NCBI RefSeq assembly: GCF_003443895.1
Contig: NZ_QQOA01000011.1
Location: 1-64,000 of the forward strand
DNA: 64,000 bases
Reading direction: 5' to 3'
Source of the DNA: Paraburkholderia phosphatilytica
Lineage (GTDB): Bacteria; Pseudomonadota; Gammaproteobacteria; Burkholderiales; Burkholderiaceae
Shown: positions 1 through 7,568 of the stretch, one piece after another
Position numbering within the stretch: the stretch's first letter is position 1
Layout of the letters: every line of letters starts with the position of its first letter
Made by a program: the position numbers and the translations under genes
Notes under the pieces: generated by a model
Database searches by the model: none
What the model was told of the DNA's origin: nothing
The model's input: the letters and a program-made list of their open reading frames with translations, nothing else

Positions 1-81
1 TCGGTACGGGCCAAGCTCAAGCAGGCCGCGTGGGACGATGATTTCCGCCGAGATGTACTCGGCATGCGGCGGGCGTCCTAA
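1..81 (+). pseudogene. C-terminal fragment of an ISAs1-family transposase
   Basis: Frame 1 reads into the window and ends at TAA 79-81 with the last 26 residues of an ISAs1/IS4-type DDE transposase (RAKLKQAAWDDDFRRDV followed by LGMRRAS). The same tail occurs at 6007-6087 with mostly synonymous differences, so these are diverged copies of one element. Just after the stop, the bases taatgcgattgccctggga match the inverted-repeat end seen at both ends of the 5.6-6.1 kb remnant. Whether the copy is complete to the left cannot be seen. Confidence 0.75.
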
Positions 82-112
82 TGCGATTGCCCTGGGAGGG
101 ATGCGCTCGAGG

Positions 113-964
113 CTAGCGTGCGGGTTTCAGCGCCGCGTAGGTGCCAGGCGTGATGCCATAGGCCCGCTTGAACACGCGGTTCAGATGGCTCTGATCGTAG
201 AATCCGGCGCTCACAGCTGCATCGGCGGCGCTGTGGCCCGACGCGAGCAGCCGTTTGGCGGCGATCAGACGGAGCTGGTTCGCATAGGCATGCGGCGGCA
301 GGCCGTAGGTCTTGCAGAACGCCCGCATCAGGTGATAGCGGCTGAGCTCGACAAGCGCAGCGAGTTCGTCGATCGGGATATCGCGCGAATGGTGCCCGGC
401 GATGTAGTCACGAACGTGCGCCATCTTCTGCGTTTCACCGCCACCATCGCGCTCGGGCGGTTTCGGCTGGCCGTAGCGGCCGAACAGCATGCCCATTGCG
501 GCCCACCAGTTAGCCTGGCGCTCCATCATCGGCGTCGGGCCGTGCTGGTCGAGGCTCGCGTGCGCTTTCAGCAGCAGGCCGCAAAGCTGCTCGTCGTGAT
601 ACAGGCCAGGCGGGATGAACGGCTGACGGTCGTTGCGCGAATCGTCGCTGAACACGGCACTGAGCGCCGCGAGGCCGTCCATGTCGAGGTAGATCGCGCG
701 ATAGTGCCACGTCCTGTCTTCCCACACCGCGCCGCAGTGGTATTCGCCGGGTTCGAACACCCAGACGGTGCCGGGGCCGGACACGTCGCTGCCGGCGCGC
801 GTGCGGCACTGCCCGGCGCCGTGCTCGGTCATCACGATCACGAGTTCGTCGTGGACATGCCGGCCGAATTCGTGCGCGCCATAGCGTGCCGTCGCGAGTG
901 CGGCGCCTTCGAGTGCGCCGTCGCGCCAGTAGAGCAGTTCGTCGCTGCGCGTGGCGTGATCCAT
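113..964 (-). CDS. AraC-family transcriptional regulator
   Basis: A 283-residue AraC/XylS regulator. The N-terminal half is a cupin-type effector domain (HVHDELVIVMTEHGAGQC) and the C-terminal hundred residues carry two helix-turn-helix motifs (IDELAALVELSRYHLMRAF and the AGFYDQSHLNRVFKRAYG signature). I chose ATG 964 because the upstream extension to GTG 1018 is low-complexity (TRTRTRT). However, that GTG overlaps the TGA of the upstream alaX-like gene, so translational coupling from 1018 is possible. It may control the LysE or EamA-type exporters that often accompany such regulators, but none is adjacent here. The effector is unknown. Confidence 0.85.
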   Translation of the reverse strand: MDHATRSDELLYWRDGALEGAALATARYGAHEFGRHVHDELVIVMTEHGAGQCRTRAGSDVSGPGTVWVFEPGEYHCGAVWEDRTWHYRAIYLDMDGLAALSAVFSDDSRNDRQPFIPPGLYHDEQLCGLLLKAHASLDQHGPTPMMERQANWWAAMGMLFGRYGQPKPPERDGGGETQKMAHVRDYIAGHHSRDIPIDELAALVELSRYHLMRAFCKTYGLPPHAYANQLRLIAAKRLLASGHSAADAAVSAGFYDQSHLNRVFKRAYGITPGTYAALKPAR

Positions 965-1014
965 GACTTGTGTGCGTGTACGTGTGCGAGTGCGTTGTGA
1001 TCGTGGTGCGTGAT

Positions 1015-1728
1015 TCACACGAGTTCGATGCGCACGCGCCGGTTGCGGCGACCCTTGTTCTCGATCTTCGTGAGGCGCACCGGGCGCGACTGCGCGGTGT
1101 TCGACAGATGCGTGCCACCGCAGGCCTGACGGTCGAGCTCGCCGATCTCGACGATGCGAACCGTGCCGTCCGGCGTGGGCGGCGGCGCGACCGAGAGGCT
1201 GCGGATCAGTCCGGGCGTCGCCTGTGCGTCGCGCAGATCGACATGGTACGTGCGAACGTCGATGCCCTGGCGGATCACGTCGTTGATCGGGCCTTCGAGG
1301 CTGCGCAGGATGTCGTTGTCGGCATCGGGCAGATCGAAGTCCATGCGCCCGACGCCGTCCGCGTTGATCTGCGCGCCGGTGACGAGTGCACCGTCGAATG
1401 CCTGGTAGACCAGCGCATTCAGGATATGCGTCGCGGTGTGGAGCTGGGCGAGCGTCGAGCGGCGTTGCGCGTCGATCGACACGTGTACTTCACCTGCGAG
1501 CTCGAGCGGCGCATCGAGCATGTGCCAGTACTGGCCGTCTTCGAGCGCGATGCCGGTGATGCGCGCGATACCGTGCGCGTGCGTCAGGCCTGCCGTGTCG
1601 CAGACCTGACCGCCGCCGCCGGGATGCAGCGCCGAACGCGACAGCAGCACGGCGCCGGGTCTCGATGCGGTCACGCTCGCTTCGAAGTCGAGCAGGTCGG
1701 GCTGTTCGTGGCAAAGGTAGTGGGGCAT
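1015..1728 (-). CDS. AlaX-type alanyl-tRNA editing protein
   Basis: A 237-residue stand-alone homologue of the editing domain of alanyl-tRNA synthetase. Family members hydrolyse mischarged Ser- or Gly-tRNA(Ala) in the cytoplasm. Visible family features are the glycine-rich HPGGGGQ loop (residues 35-41), the zinc-binding HxxxH (His97 and His101 in HTATHIL) and the CxxxH pair (Cys203 and His207 in CGGTH), all four ligands intact. It has no aminoacylation domain. It lies directly upstream of the AraC gene on the same strand, its TGA overlapping a possible GTG start of that gene, which suggests cotranscription. Confidence 0.88.
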   Translation of the reverse strand: MPHYLCHEQPDLLDFEASVTASRPGAVLLSRSALHPGGGGQVCDTAGLTHAHGIARITGIALEDGQYWHMLDAPLELAGEVHVSIDAQRRSTLAQLHTATHILNALVYQAFDGALVTGAQINADGVGRMDFDLPDADNDILRSLEGPINDVIRQGIDVRTYHVDLRDAQATPGLIRSLSVAPPPTPDGTVRIVEIGELDRQACGGTHLSNTAQSRPVRLTKIENKGRRNRRVRIELV

Positions 1729-1804
1729 TGCTGTGTGTGGATCGTGGGTGTCGATCCAGCCAGTCTAGTCTCGGCCGCGCTCGCGCGTCTTGGTCAAAAA
1801 TGCG

Positions 1805-2731
1805 CTACAGGTTCACCCAGTACGTATCGGGAATCGCGCGGTCCTCGTCGGACAGATACGGGTTGTCGATGTGGAGGATCCTGCGCTGGTTGAAGTTCGC
1901 GCGCTGCAGTGCGGTCTGGATGTACGGGTGCGAGTTGAACAGCGCCATGTACGAACCGTCCTGATACGCGGCTGCGAAACCGCGCGCGATTGTGTCCGCG
2001 AGTTCCGCGTACGCTGGCGACACGTAGAAAATGAAATCGGACCGGTACGCGAGGATCAGGCGCTGTTCGACCGCGAGATCGGGTTCCAGCGACCTGCGTT
2101 CGTCGAACTCCGGGAACACCTCGATCACGCCGCGCGGAAAATAGTCGACCCTGCCTGCGTCGACCATCTTGAACAGCGTCTCGTACGTCGACGTGGTCTG
2201 AACGGGCAGGCCGGCGTTGCGCATGATGTTGGCATCGATCCAGCCAAGCCCCTGGACGCCGGTGAGTTTGCGCAGATCGTCAAGCGTCTCGACGCGATCG
2301 AAATCGGCCTGGCGATCCTGCCGGATCAGGAACACGCGGTAGCCGATCAGGCCGCGGTGGATCGGAATGTGCACGACTTTCAGGCCCCGTTCGGCCTGCG
2401 CTTCCATGCTGGTCCAATGCAGGTTGATCGTCTTGCCGGTGGCCAGTTCCGCAAGCGCGCGGCCGCGTTCCATCGACATGTGCAGCGGATGCGCGGTGTA
2501 CGTCGCGTTAGCCGCTTTCATCGCGACCTCGAGCGTGGCGAGCGCAAATGCTTCGTGCACGCGACGGTCGGGGCGGATCTGCGGGTAGACGATGTCGAAG
2601 TGTTTTTCGGGCGCGGGCGCGGTTGCCGATGCCGTAGCGGTGGTTGCCGCAGCGGTTATCGCAGACTCGCCCGCGGCGAGCATGGCGCCCGCGGCACCGG
2701 CCATTGTCTGGATGAAGCGTCTGCGATACAT
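1805..2731 (-). CDS. Tat-exported periplasmic solute-binding-like protein
   Basis: A 308-residue protein beginning MYRRRFIQTMAGAAG, a twin-arginine-like signal followed by a hydrophobic stretch and an Ala-rich region to about residue 45. The mature part resembles type II periplasmic binding folds: a start like other bacterial amino-acid-binding proteins (FDIVYPQIRPD) and a central LGWIDANIMRNAG segment. No transporter permease or ATPase is nearby, so it may serve as an orphan receptor or a sensor input. ATG 2731 is chosen because the signal peptide starts there; upstream in-frame sequence overlaps the tRNA remnant. Ligand unknown. Confidence 0.7.
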   Translation of the reverse strand: MYRRRFIQTMAGAAGAMLAAGESAITAAATTATASATAPAPEKHFDIVYPQIRPDRRVHEAFALATLEVAMKAANATYTAHPLHMSMERGRALAELATGKTINLHWTSMEAQAERGLKVVHIPIHRGLIGYRVFLIRQDRQADFDRVETLDDLRKLTGVQGLGWIDANIMRNAGLPVQTTSTYETLFKMVDAGRVDYFPRGVIEVFPEFDERRSLEPDLAVEQRLILAYRSDFIFYVSPAYAELADTIARGFAAAYQDGSYMALFNSHPYIQTALQRANFNQRRILHIDNPYLSDEDRAIPDTYWVNL

Positions 2732-2920
2732 GATTGAGATGCAGGTAGCGCGCGATGCTGCCGGTAGCCTGCCTGAACTCTCACGGCAACCGATAGTGGC
2801 ACGCCTTACACGGTGTAAAAATTCGGATAAACCCGCTGGAATAAAGGCGTTTTGTGCGTGGCGAGTTGCCTTCCTGTCTGATGGAAGCGATCGCAAAACG
2901 ACGGATGCAGAAACACCAAT

Positions 2921-2940
2921 GGGCCTGCGATTGCAGGCCC
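2921..2940 (-). terminator. Hairpin downstream of the displaced tRNA 3' end
   Basis: A perfect 8-bp stem (gggcctgc, loop gatt, gcaggccc). On the minus strand it lies about 23 bp beyond the CCA of the tRNA remnant at 2963. It is probably the terminator of the original tRNA gene, left in place when the 3' end was displaced. It is followed only by a weak T-rich tract (attggtgtttc). Confidence 0.5.
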
Positions 2941-2962
2941 CTGGCTTGATGCGAAAAAACTT

Positions 2963-3009
2963 TGGTGGGCCGTACGGGATTCGAACCTGTGACCAACGGA
3001 TTAGAAGTC
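2963..3009 (-). repeat. Displaced tRNA 3' half, candidate att site
   Basis: 47 bp matching the 3' part of the tRNA-Lys gene at 5498-5544, from the anticodon stem to CCA, in the same orientation with two mismatches. No 5' half follows; homology stops abruptly after the anticodon stem. This is the pattern left when an integrase-driven element inserts into a tRNA gene: the element rebuilds the gene and the old 3' end is pushed to the far side. The two differences make the anticodon UCU instead of UUU and position 72 C instead of U. It could alternatively be the remains of a separate tRNA-Arg(UCU) gene. Confidence 0.7.
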
Positions 3010-3189
3010 TTGTTTGCCTACACATCTTGAAATATAAATCTCAGTAAATTCAACGGCTTGCGGCGGTGGCCATTCGGCTAATCTGCTGAGATTTGGGTGT
3101 TGAATGGGTGCTTTTGCAGGGTTTTGCTCAAGATGCTGTTCGTCACGATGAGAGCTTTCCGCGATCAGGTGACCATTTTGAAACCCGTT

Positions 3190-3235
3190 TACGCCCATTT
3201 AATCCATCTCGGCAAAATGGGTGTAAATGGGTGTA
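3190..3235. promoter_or_regulatory. Triple 11-mer operator-like repeat before fic
   Basis: The 11-mer aaatgggtgta occurs at 3215-3225 and again at 3225-3235. An inverted copy with one mismatch (tacgcccattt) lies at 3190-3200. The last copy ends 10 bp before the fic ATG. An inverted pair plus a direct copy close to the start codon is a typical arrangement for an autorepressor, and the Fic protein has a C-terminal winged-helix-like region that could bind it (inference). Confidence 0.5.
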
Positions 3236-3245
3236 TTATTGGTTC

Positions 3246-4295
3246 ATGCTTCGAACCGACACCCTCCAGATCACCCCGGAAGTCTTGAGCCTGATTGCCC
3301 GGATCGACGAATTCAAGGGCGCATGGCGCGCCTTGGGCACGCTCGCGCCTGACCGCCTGTCGGCCTTGCGGCGCGTGGCTACCATTGAGAGTATCGGATC
3401 GTCCACCCGCATCGAGGGCAGCAAGCTGAATGACCGTGAGGTTGAGCGTTTGCTATCCAACCTTGCCATCAAGCAGTTTGATACGCGCGATGCGCAGGAG
3501 GTTGCGGGCTATGCTGAGCTGATGGATTTGATGTTCCGGGCATGGGAAGATATCCCGTTCAACGAGAACTACATCAAGCAGCTTCACCAGATTTTGCTGC
3601 AATACAGTCATAAAGACGAACGGCACCGGGGGCGCTACAAGACCAGCTCCAATAGTGTCGCGGCTTTCGACGAAAATGGCGTGCAGATCGGCATTGTGTT
3701 CGAGACCGCAACGCCGTTCGATACGCCGCGTCTGATGGTGGAGCTGGTGCAGTGGGTAGGCGACGAGCGTGAAAAGGTGTACCTGCACCCACTGCTGGTT
3801 ATCGCCATCTTTGTGGTTGTGTTCCTCGAGATTCACCCGTTTCAGGATGGCAATGGGCGACTCAGCCGCGTGCTGACAACCTTGCTGCTGCTTCAGGCGG
3901 GCTATGCCTATGTGCCGTACAGCTCGCTGGAAAGCGTGATTGAGGTCAACAAGGAAGCCTACTATCTCGCATTGCGTCAGACGCAGGGCACGATCCGAAC
4001 CCAGGCACCCGACTGGCAGCCGTGGCTGCTGTTTTTTCTGCGCTCGTTGGCTGAACAGGTGCGGCGGCTTGAGAAAAAGGTCGAGCGCGAGAAGATTGTA
4101 CTGGCTTCATTGCCCACACTGTCCTTGCAGATCGTCGAGTTTGCCCGTGAGCACGGGCGTATCACGATGGCAGCAGCTATCCAGCTGACCGGCAGCAGTC
4201 GCAATACCTTGAAGCAGCACTTTCGTGATCTGATCGAGCGTGGACATTTGGAGCAGCATGGCAGCGGGCGCGGCGCCTGGTATGGGTTGAAATGA
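3246..4295 (+). CDS. Fic-family AMP-transferase-like protein with C-terminal winged helix
   Basis: A 349-residue protein. The Fic active-site motif HPFQDGNGRLSR is complete at residues 197-208 (catalytic His197), so the enzyme should be able to transfer AMP or another nucleotide monophosphate to a hydroxyl side chain. An N-terminal inhibitory helix motif (SSTRIEG, residues 52-58, with Glu57) marks it as a self-inhibited class II Fic protein. Residues 290-349 look like a winged helix (ITMAAAIQLTGSSRNTLKQH). Start ATG 3246 follows the operator-like repeats. Base composition is visibly less GC-rich than flanking genes, fitting acquisition with the integrative element around it. Target protein unknown. 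Confidence 0.88.
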   Translation: MLRTDTLQITPEVLSLIARIDEFKGAWRALGTLAPDRLSALRRVATIESIGSSTRIEGSKLNDREVERLLSNLAIKQFDTRDAQEVAGYAELMDLMFRAWEDIPFNENYIKQLHQILLQYSHKDERHRGRYKTSSNSVAAFDENGVQIGIVFETATPFDTPRLMVELVQWVGDEREKVYLHPLLVIAIFVVVFLEIHPFQDGNGRLSRVLTTLLLLQAGYAYVPYSSLESVIEVNKEAYYLALRQTQGTIRTQAPDWQPWLLFFLRSLAEQVRRLEKKVEREKIVLASLPTLSLQIVEFAREHGRITMAAAIQLTGSSRNTLKQHFRDLIERGHLEQHGSGRGAWYGLK

Positions 4296-4399
4296 ATTAC
4301 GCAGGAGGCGATGACGCGACATTTTTGCTTTGCGCATCCACGGCAAGGGCCGCAAGGGGGGTGTCAGAATTTCCGTGTTCAAGGCGGGGTTGAGAATCG

Positions 4400-4600
4400 C
4401 ACGGATGGTCGAACGAATCGATCCGCGTAAAGAATAGCGAATTGGTTCATTGCTGTCTTCCAGTCGTGGGCAGCGCGCCCCCAATCGGCGGTGATGTTGC
4501 GTAGCGCCAGCCAGATGAGTTTCCTGGCCGTTTCGTCGCTCGGGAAGTGACCCCGGGTCTTGATGATCTTGCGTAGCTGCGAGTTGTTATTCTCGAGGCA
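4400..4600 (-). pseudogene. C-terminal remnant of an IS256-family transposase
   Basis: The minus strand encodes NNSQLRKIIKTRGHFPSDE followed by LIWLALRNITADWGRAAHDWKTAMNQF and a DRFVRPS end, the conserved C-terminus of IS256/Mutator-type transposases. The open frame continues upstream to 4738 but that part no longer resembles the family, and the DDE catalytic core is missing. Only a scar remains between fic and the broken integrase. Confidence 0.75.
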
Positions 4601-4744
4601 AAGGGCGGCAATCGACCGGGGGCGTGTGGAGACAACATTTTTGCTGCTGAGCGCGAGATTGCCGGTCAGGTCGATCGAGTTTAATACGTCGAGTGTGCCA
4701 ATCAAGCTGACGACATCATCGATGCATTGCCGACGCATCTAACA

Positions 4745-5459
4745 TTGTTGGTGGAAAACCGGCCAAACCTTTAACCTGGGCGACACGCAATCGGTATATT
4801 TCCACGATCAAGCGCATGTTGAACCTGTGCGCAGAACGGGAGTGGATCGACCGGGTGCCGAAACTGCCTCGTTACCACGAGCCTGATGTTCGGGTGCGTT
4901 GGGAGCCACCCGAGGTTATTACGGCGCTTATCCGGGCATTGCAGTTGTCGTGGATGCGTGACGCGGCCATCGTGGCGGTCGCGACAGGTATGCGGGAAAG
5001 CGAGCTTTTGGGTTTGGCTCCATCCCAGTTGGATCTGATGCAGCACAATGCCTGGTGACGCATGAGGCTGCAAAGTCCAAGCGTGCACGTCCGGTGCCAC
5101 TCAACGAGGACGCTCTCGGGGTTATTGTGCGACGTCTGAAGACTTCCACCCGTTTTGTGATCACCCGGGAGGAAGGGGGGGCGAGAAACGCATCACGCAG
5201 ATCGATGCGCGGGATCGCGAACGGGCATGTCGATCGTCGGAATTGACGATTTCCATTGGCACGACCTGCGCCATACGTAAGCGAGCTGGCACGTGCAACG
5301 TGGCACGCCGCTGATGGTACTGAAAGAGCTTGGAGGATGGGAAACTATCGAGATGGTGTAGAAGTATGCCCACCTCGCCACGAGTCACCTAGCCGACCAC
5401 GCGGGCACGGTCAAATTTTGGTCAAGCGTGGGGGAACAGAAAGAAAAAACGCCGCTTGA
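4745..5459 (+). pseudogene. Broken tyrosine recombinase (phage-type integrase)
   Basis: Reading across frames gives a tyrosine integrase: a core-binding segment (KPLTWATRNRYISTIKRML), the catalytic Arg region (VATGMRESELLGL), the KSKRARPVPL strand, then DFHWHDLRHT and GTPLMVLKELGGWETIEMV followed by KYAHLATSHL. It is dead: a frameshift near 5055, another near 5240, and stops after HDLRHT (5278-5280) and before KYAHL (TAG at about 5358-5360). The N-terminal domain is absent. It ends about 38 bp from tRNA-Lys, the usual place for the integrase of a tRNA-targeted element. Confidence 0.82.
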
Positions 5460-5470
5460 AGAAGCGGCGT
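5443..5470 (-). terminator. Rho-independent terminator of tRNA-Lys
   Basis: On the minus strand a 9-bp stem (acgccgctt / aagcggcgt, 5449-5457 and 5462-5470, loop of 4) is followed by six T residues (5443-5448). It lies 27 bp beyond the 3' end of tRNA-Lys. It overlaps the end of the integrase remnant, so it belongs to element-derived DNA. Confidence 0.8.
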
Positions 5471-5497
5471 AGTTCCTTGATGCATAAAGACAATTCT

Positions 5498-5573
5498 TGG
5501 TAGGCCGTACGGGATTCGAACCTGTGACCAACGGATTAAAAGTCCGCTGCTCTACCAGCTGAGCTAACGACCC
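5498..5573 (-). tRNA. tRNA-Lys(UUU)
   Basis: A complete 76-nt cloverleaf with encoded CCA. The acceptor stem is GGGUCGU with ACGGCCU, the D-arm AGCUC...GAGC, the anticodon loop CUUUUAA (anticodon UUU), the T-loop UUCGAAU. Two weak points are visible: position 1-72 is a G-U pair and position 51-63 is an A-C mismatch. The 47 bp from the anticodon stem to CCA are repeated at 2963-3009, where position 72 is C and would pair with G1. This suggests the present 3' half came with the integrated element. Confidence 0.93.
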
Positions 5574-5587
5574 GAAAGAGAAGCGGA

Positions 5588-5617
5588 ATTATAAAAGCCT
5601 ATGCCGGATAGTGTCAA
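5588..5617 (-). promoter_or_regulatory. Consensus sigma-70 promoter of tRNA-Lys
   Basis: On the minus strand TTGACA (5617-5612), an 18-bp spacer and TATAAT (5593-5588) lie 15 bp before the tRNA-Lys 5' end. Both hexamers match the consensus perfectly. The ISAs1-type remnant begins only 12 bp upstream of the -35 box. Confidence 0.85.
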
Positions 5618-5629
5618 GGCGACGCTGTG

Positions 5630-6107
5630 GGCTCCCAAGGCAATCGCATTAGAAGGTCGCTTATTGGCGGGGCTTCGCAGGTTAGTGGCTGTAAACAATG
5701 GTCGAACAGTCGTCTACTCCCGATTTTTGGGGAATCGAGATGGAGAGCCGTATGGCCCTGGTATCGCATCGGTTCAAAAACTAGCACCGAGCTGCGCTAC
5801 TACCTGAGCTCGTCATGCAGCGCCCCCGAGCGCCTGGCGCAGGCCATCCGCCGTCACTGGACGATCGAGTCCCAGCTACACTGGTCACTGGATGTGACCC
5901 TGGCAGAGCAGAGCACGCATGCCGCGTGCGCAAGGACAACGCCGCCATGAATCTGGCGATCCTGCGGCGCTTCGTGCTGAACCTGCTCAAGCTCGATCCG
6001 ACGCCCAGATTGCGTGCCAAACTCAAGCAGGCCGCGTGGGACGATGACTTCCGTCGCGATGTACCTGGCATGCGGCGGGCGTCCTAATGCGATTGCCTTG
6101 TGTGGGC
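5630..6107 (+). mobile_element. Internally deleted ISAs1-type insertion sequence
   Basis: The left end has cccaaggcaatcgcatta (about 5634-5651) and the right end the inverse taatgcgattgccttg (6085-6100), a 16-bp terminal inverted match. Only about 480 bp lie between them, far shorter than a full ISAs1 element of roughly 1.2-1.4 kb, so most of the transposase gene is deleted. The right end is shared with the fragment at 1-100. Exact borders and target duplications are unclear. Confidence 0.65.
5775..6087 (+). pseudogene. ISAs1-family transposase, C-terminal third, frameshifted
   Basis: Starting near 5775 the sequence reads TSTELRYYLSSSCSAPERL, then HWTIESQLHWSLDVTLAEQ, typical of the region around the last catalytic Glu of ISAs1 transposases. 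A frameshift near 5910 moves it to the frame reading EHACRVRKDNAAMNLAILRR and on to the tail RAKLKQAAWDDDFRRDV before TAA at 6085-6087. The N-terminal two thirds are missing. Confidence 0.78.
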
Positions 6108-6157
6108 TCCGAAGGCCGGGCGGTGCATACGCTCATTCCGGACCGCGCAAAAAGAAA

Positions 6158-6183
6158 GGCCCGGCGCGTTACCGCGTCGGGCC
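6158..6183 (-). terminator. Terminator of the tol-pal operon
   Basis: An 11-bp stem with one wobble (ggcccggcgcg / cgcgtcgggcc) followed on the minus strand by a T-rich run (tttctttttg). It lies 85 bp beyond the stop of cpoB, the last gene of the tol-pal cluster, and also faces the end of the IS remnant. Confidence 0.8.
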
Positions 6184-6268
6184 TTTCCGCGAGAGGCGCG
6201 TGTGTCGTTTGCACTACCGGCACGACGCGTACTGCAGGTGCTGCTATCGGTGCTGATACCTCTACGAC

Positions 6269-7018
6269 TTATTTGATCTGCGACAGCTTGTTCTGTGCCG
6301 ACTGCGCCTGATCCGTACCGCTGTACTGCGCGACGATCTGCTCCAGCGTCTTGCGTGCCGCGGCCTTCTGGCCAAGCTCGAGCTGGTTGTTCGCGATCGC
6401 CATCAGCGCATCCGGCGCGCGCGGACTCTGCGGGTAGCGACTCACGACGTTTTGCCACGTCGCCGTCGAACCCTTGTAGTCCTTCAGCGCATACAGCGCG
6501 TTGCCGAGCCAGTACTGCGCGGTCGGCTGATACGGGCTGTCCGGATACTTCTGGATGAAGCTGCGGAACGAGCTCGCCGCATTCTTGAAGTCGCCGTTAC
6601 GGAACTGCTGCGAGGCCGCGTTGAACGCATCCGTTTCACCCGGCTGCACTTCGCCCGTCACGCCGTCCACCGTCTGCTGCTGCGGCTCGAATTTCTTCAG
6701 GCGCGTGTCCAGATCGGTGTAGTAGTCCTTCTGCTGCTTCTGCAGTGTAGCCAGCTGGTTCGTCAGATCCTCGTTCTGCCCACGCAGCGTCGCGATCTGC
6801 TGAGACTGCTGATCGAGACGGTTGGACTGATCGTTGATCGTGCGTTGAGCGGCGGACAACTGGTTCTGCAGACTGTCGGTCTTCGTGCGCAGGTCGAGGA
6901 TCGCCTGGCGAGCCTGATCGTCGTCGAAGATGCCTGCGTGCGCCGGCAGCGCCGCGAATGCAGCGCTAGCCGCGCAGGCCGCTGCGGTGAGCCGCAGCCA
7001 GGAGAAACGGAGCGTCAT
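6269..7018 (-). CDS. cpoB: Tol-Pal cell division coordinator CpoB (YbgF)
   Basis: A 249-residue periplasmic protein that links peptidoglycan synthesis with outer-membrane constriction at division. A signal peptide ends around AHA|GIF (about residue 28). Residues 35-115 are a Gln-rich coiled coil for trimerisation. Residues 130-249 are tetratricopeptide repeats (FRNGDFKNAASSFRSFIQKY, YWLGNALYALKDY). It is the last gene of the cluster, 21 bp after pal. ATG 7018 is preferred over GTG 7030 because it starts directly at a normal signal peptide and has an AGG-type ribosome site. Confidence 0.93.
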   Translation of the reverse strand: MTLRFSWLRLTAAACAASAAFAALPAHAGIFDDDQARQAILDLRTKTDSLQNQLSAAQRTINDQSNRLDQQSQQIATLRGQNEDLTNQLATLQKQQKDYYTDLDTRLKKFEPQQQTVDGVTGEVQPGETDAFNAASQQFRNGDFKNAASSFRSFIQKYPDSPYQPTAQYWLGNALYALKDYKGSTATWQNVVSRYPQSPRAPDALMAIANNQLELGQKAAARKTLEQIVAQYSGTDQAQSAQNKLSQIK

Positions 7019-7039
7019 ACGACCTGTCACCCGTTACGG

Positions 7040-7549
7040 TTACTGTTGATAGACGAGGTCCGCGCGGCGATTCTGCGCCCACGAGGCTTCGTCGTGACCC
7101 GTTGCCAGCGGCTTTTCCTTGCCGAGGCTCACGGCTTCCATCTGCGAATCCGGCACGCCCAGCAGCGACAGCGAACGGCGCACGGCTTCAGCACGCTTCT
7201 GGCCGAGTGCGAGGTTGTATTCGCTCGTGCCGCGTTCGTCGGTGTTGCCCTGGATCAGGACGTGACGTTCCGGATGGCTCTTCAGATACTGCGCGTGCTG
7301 GCCCAGCAGCGACTGGTATTCGTCCTTGACCGAGTAGCTGTCGAAATCGAAGTAGATGCTGCGCTTGGCGAGCGGGCTGTTCGGATCGTTCAGCGGATCG
7401 ACGTTCACTTGCGCGACCGCGTTCGGGTTCGGCTGGGTGCCGATCGCGCCGCCCTTGTTGGCGTTCTGGTCGAGCTTCACGCCCGAGTGACATGCGGCGA
7501 GTGCGCCAACCAGCAGCGCGGCGAAAGCGATACGAAGCTTGGACATCAT
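7040..7549 (-). CDS. pal: Peptidoglycan-associated lipoprotein Pal
   Basis: A 169-residue outer-membrane lipoprotein. The lipobox LAAC ends at Cys21, followed by an Asn/Gly-rich linker and an OmpA-like peptidoglycan-binding domain (SIYFDFDSYSVKDEY, ILIQ-like strand VLIQGNTDERGTSEYNLALG with the conserved NTDERG, and the RR pair in AQNRRADLVY). It anchors the outer membrane to peptidoglycan and binds TolB. The start is ATG 7549 with AGGAG seven bases upstream; it lies 19 bp after tolB. Confidence 0.95.
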   Translation of the reverse strand: MMSKLRIAFAALLVGALAACHSGVKLDQNANKGGAIGTQPNPNAVAQVNVDPLNDPNSPLAKRSIYFDFDSYSVKDEYQSLLGQHAQYLKSHPERHVLIQGNTDERGTSEYNLALGQKRAEAVRRSLSLLGVPDSQMEAVSLGKEKPLATGHDEASWAQNRRADLVYQQ

Positions 7550-7568
7550 TTGATTCTCTCCTGGTGTG

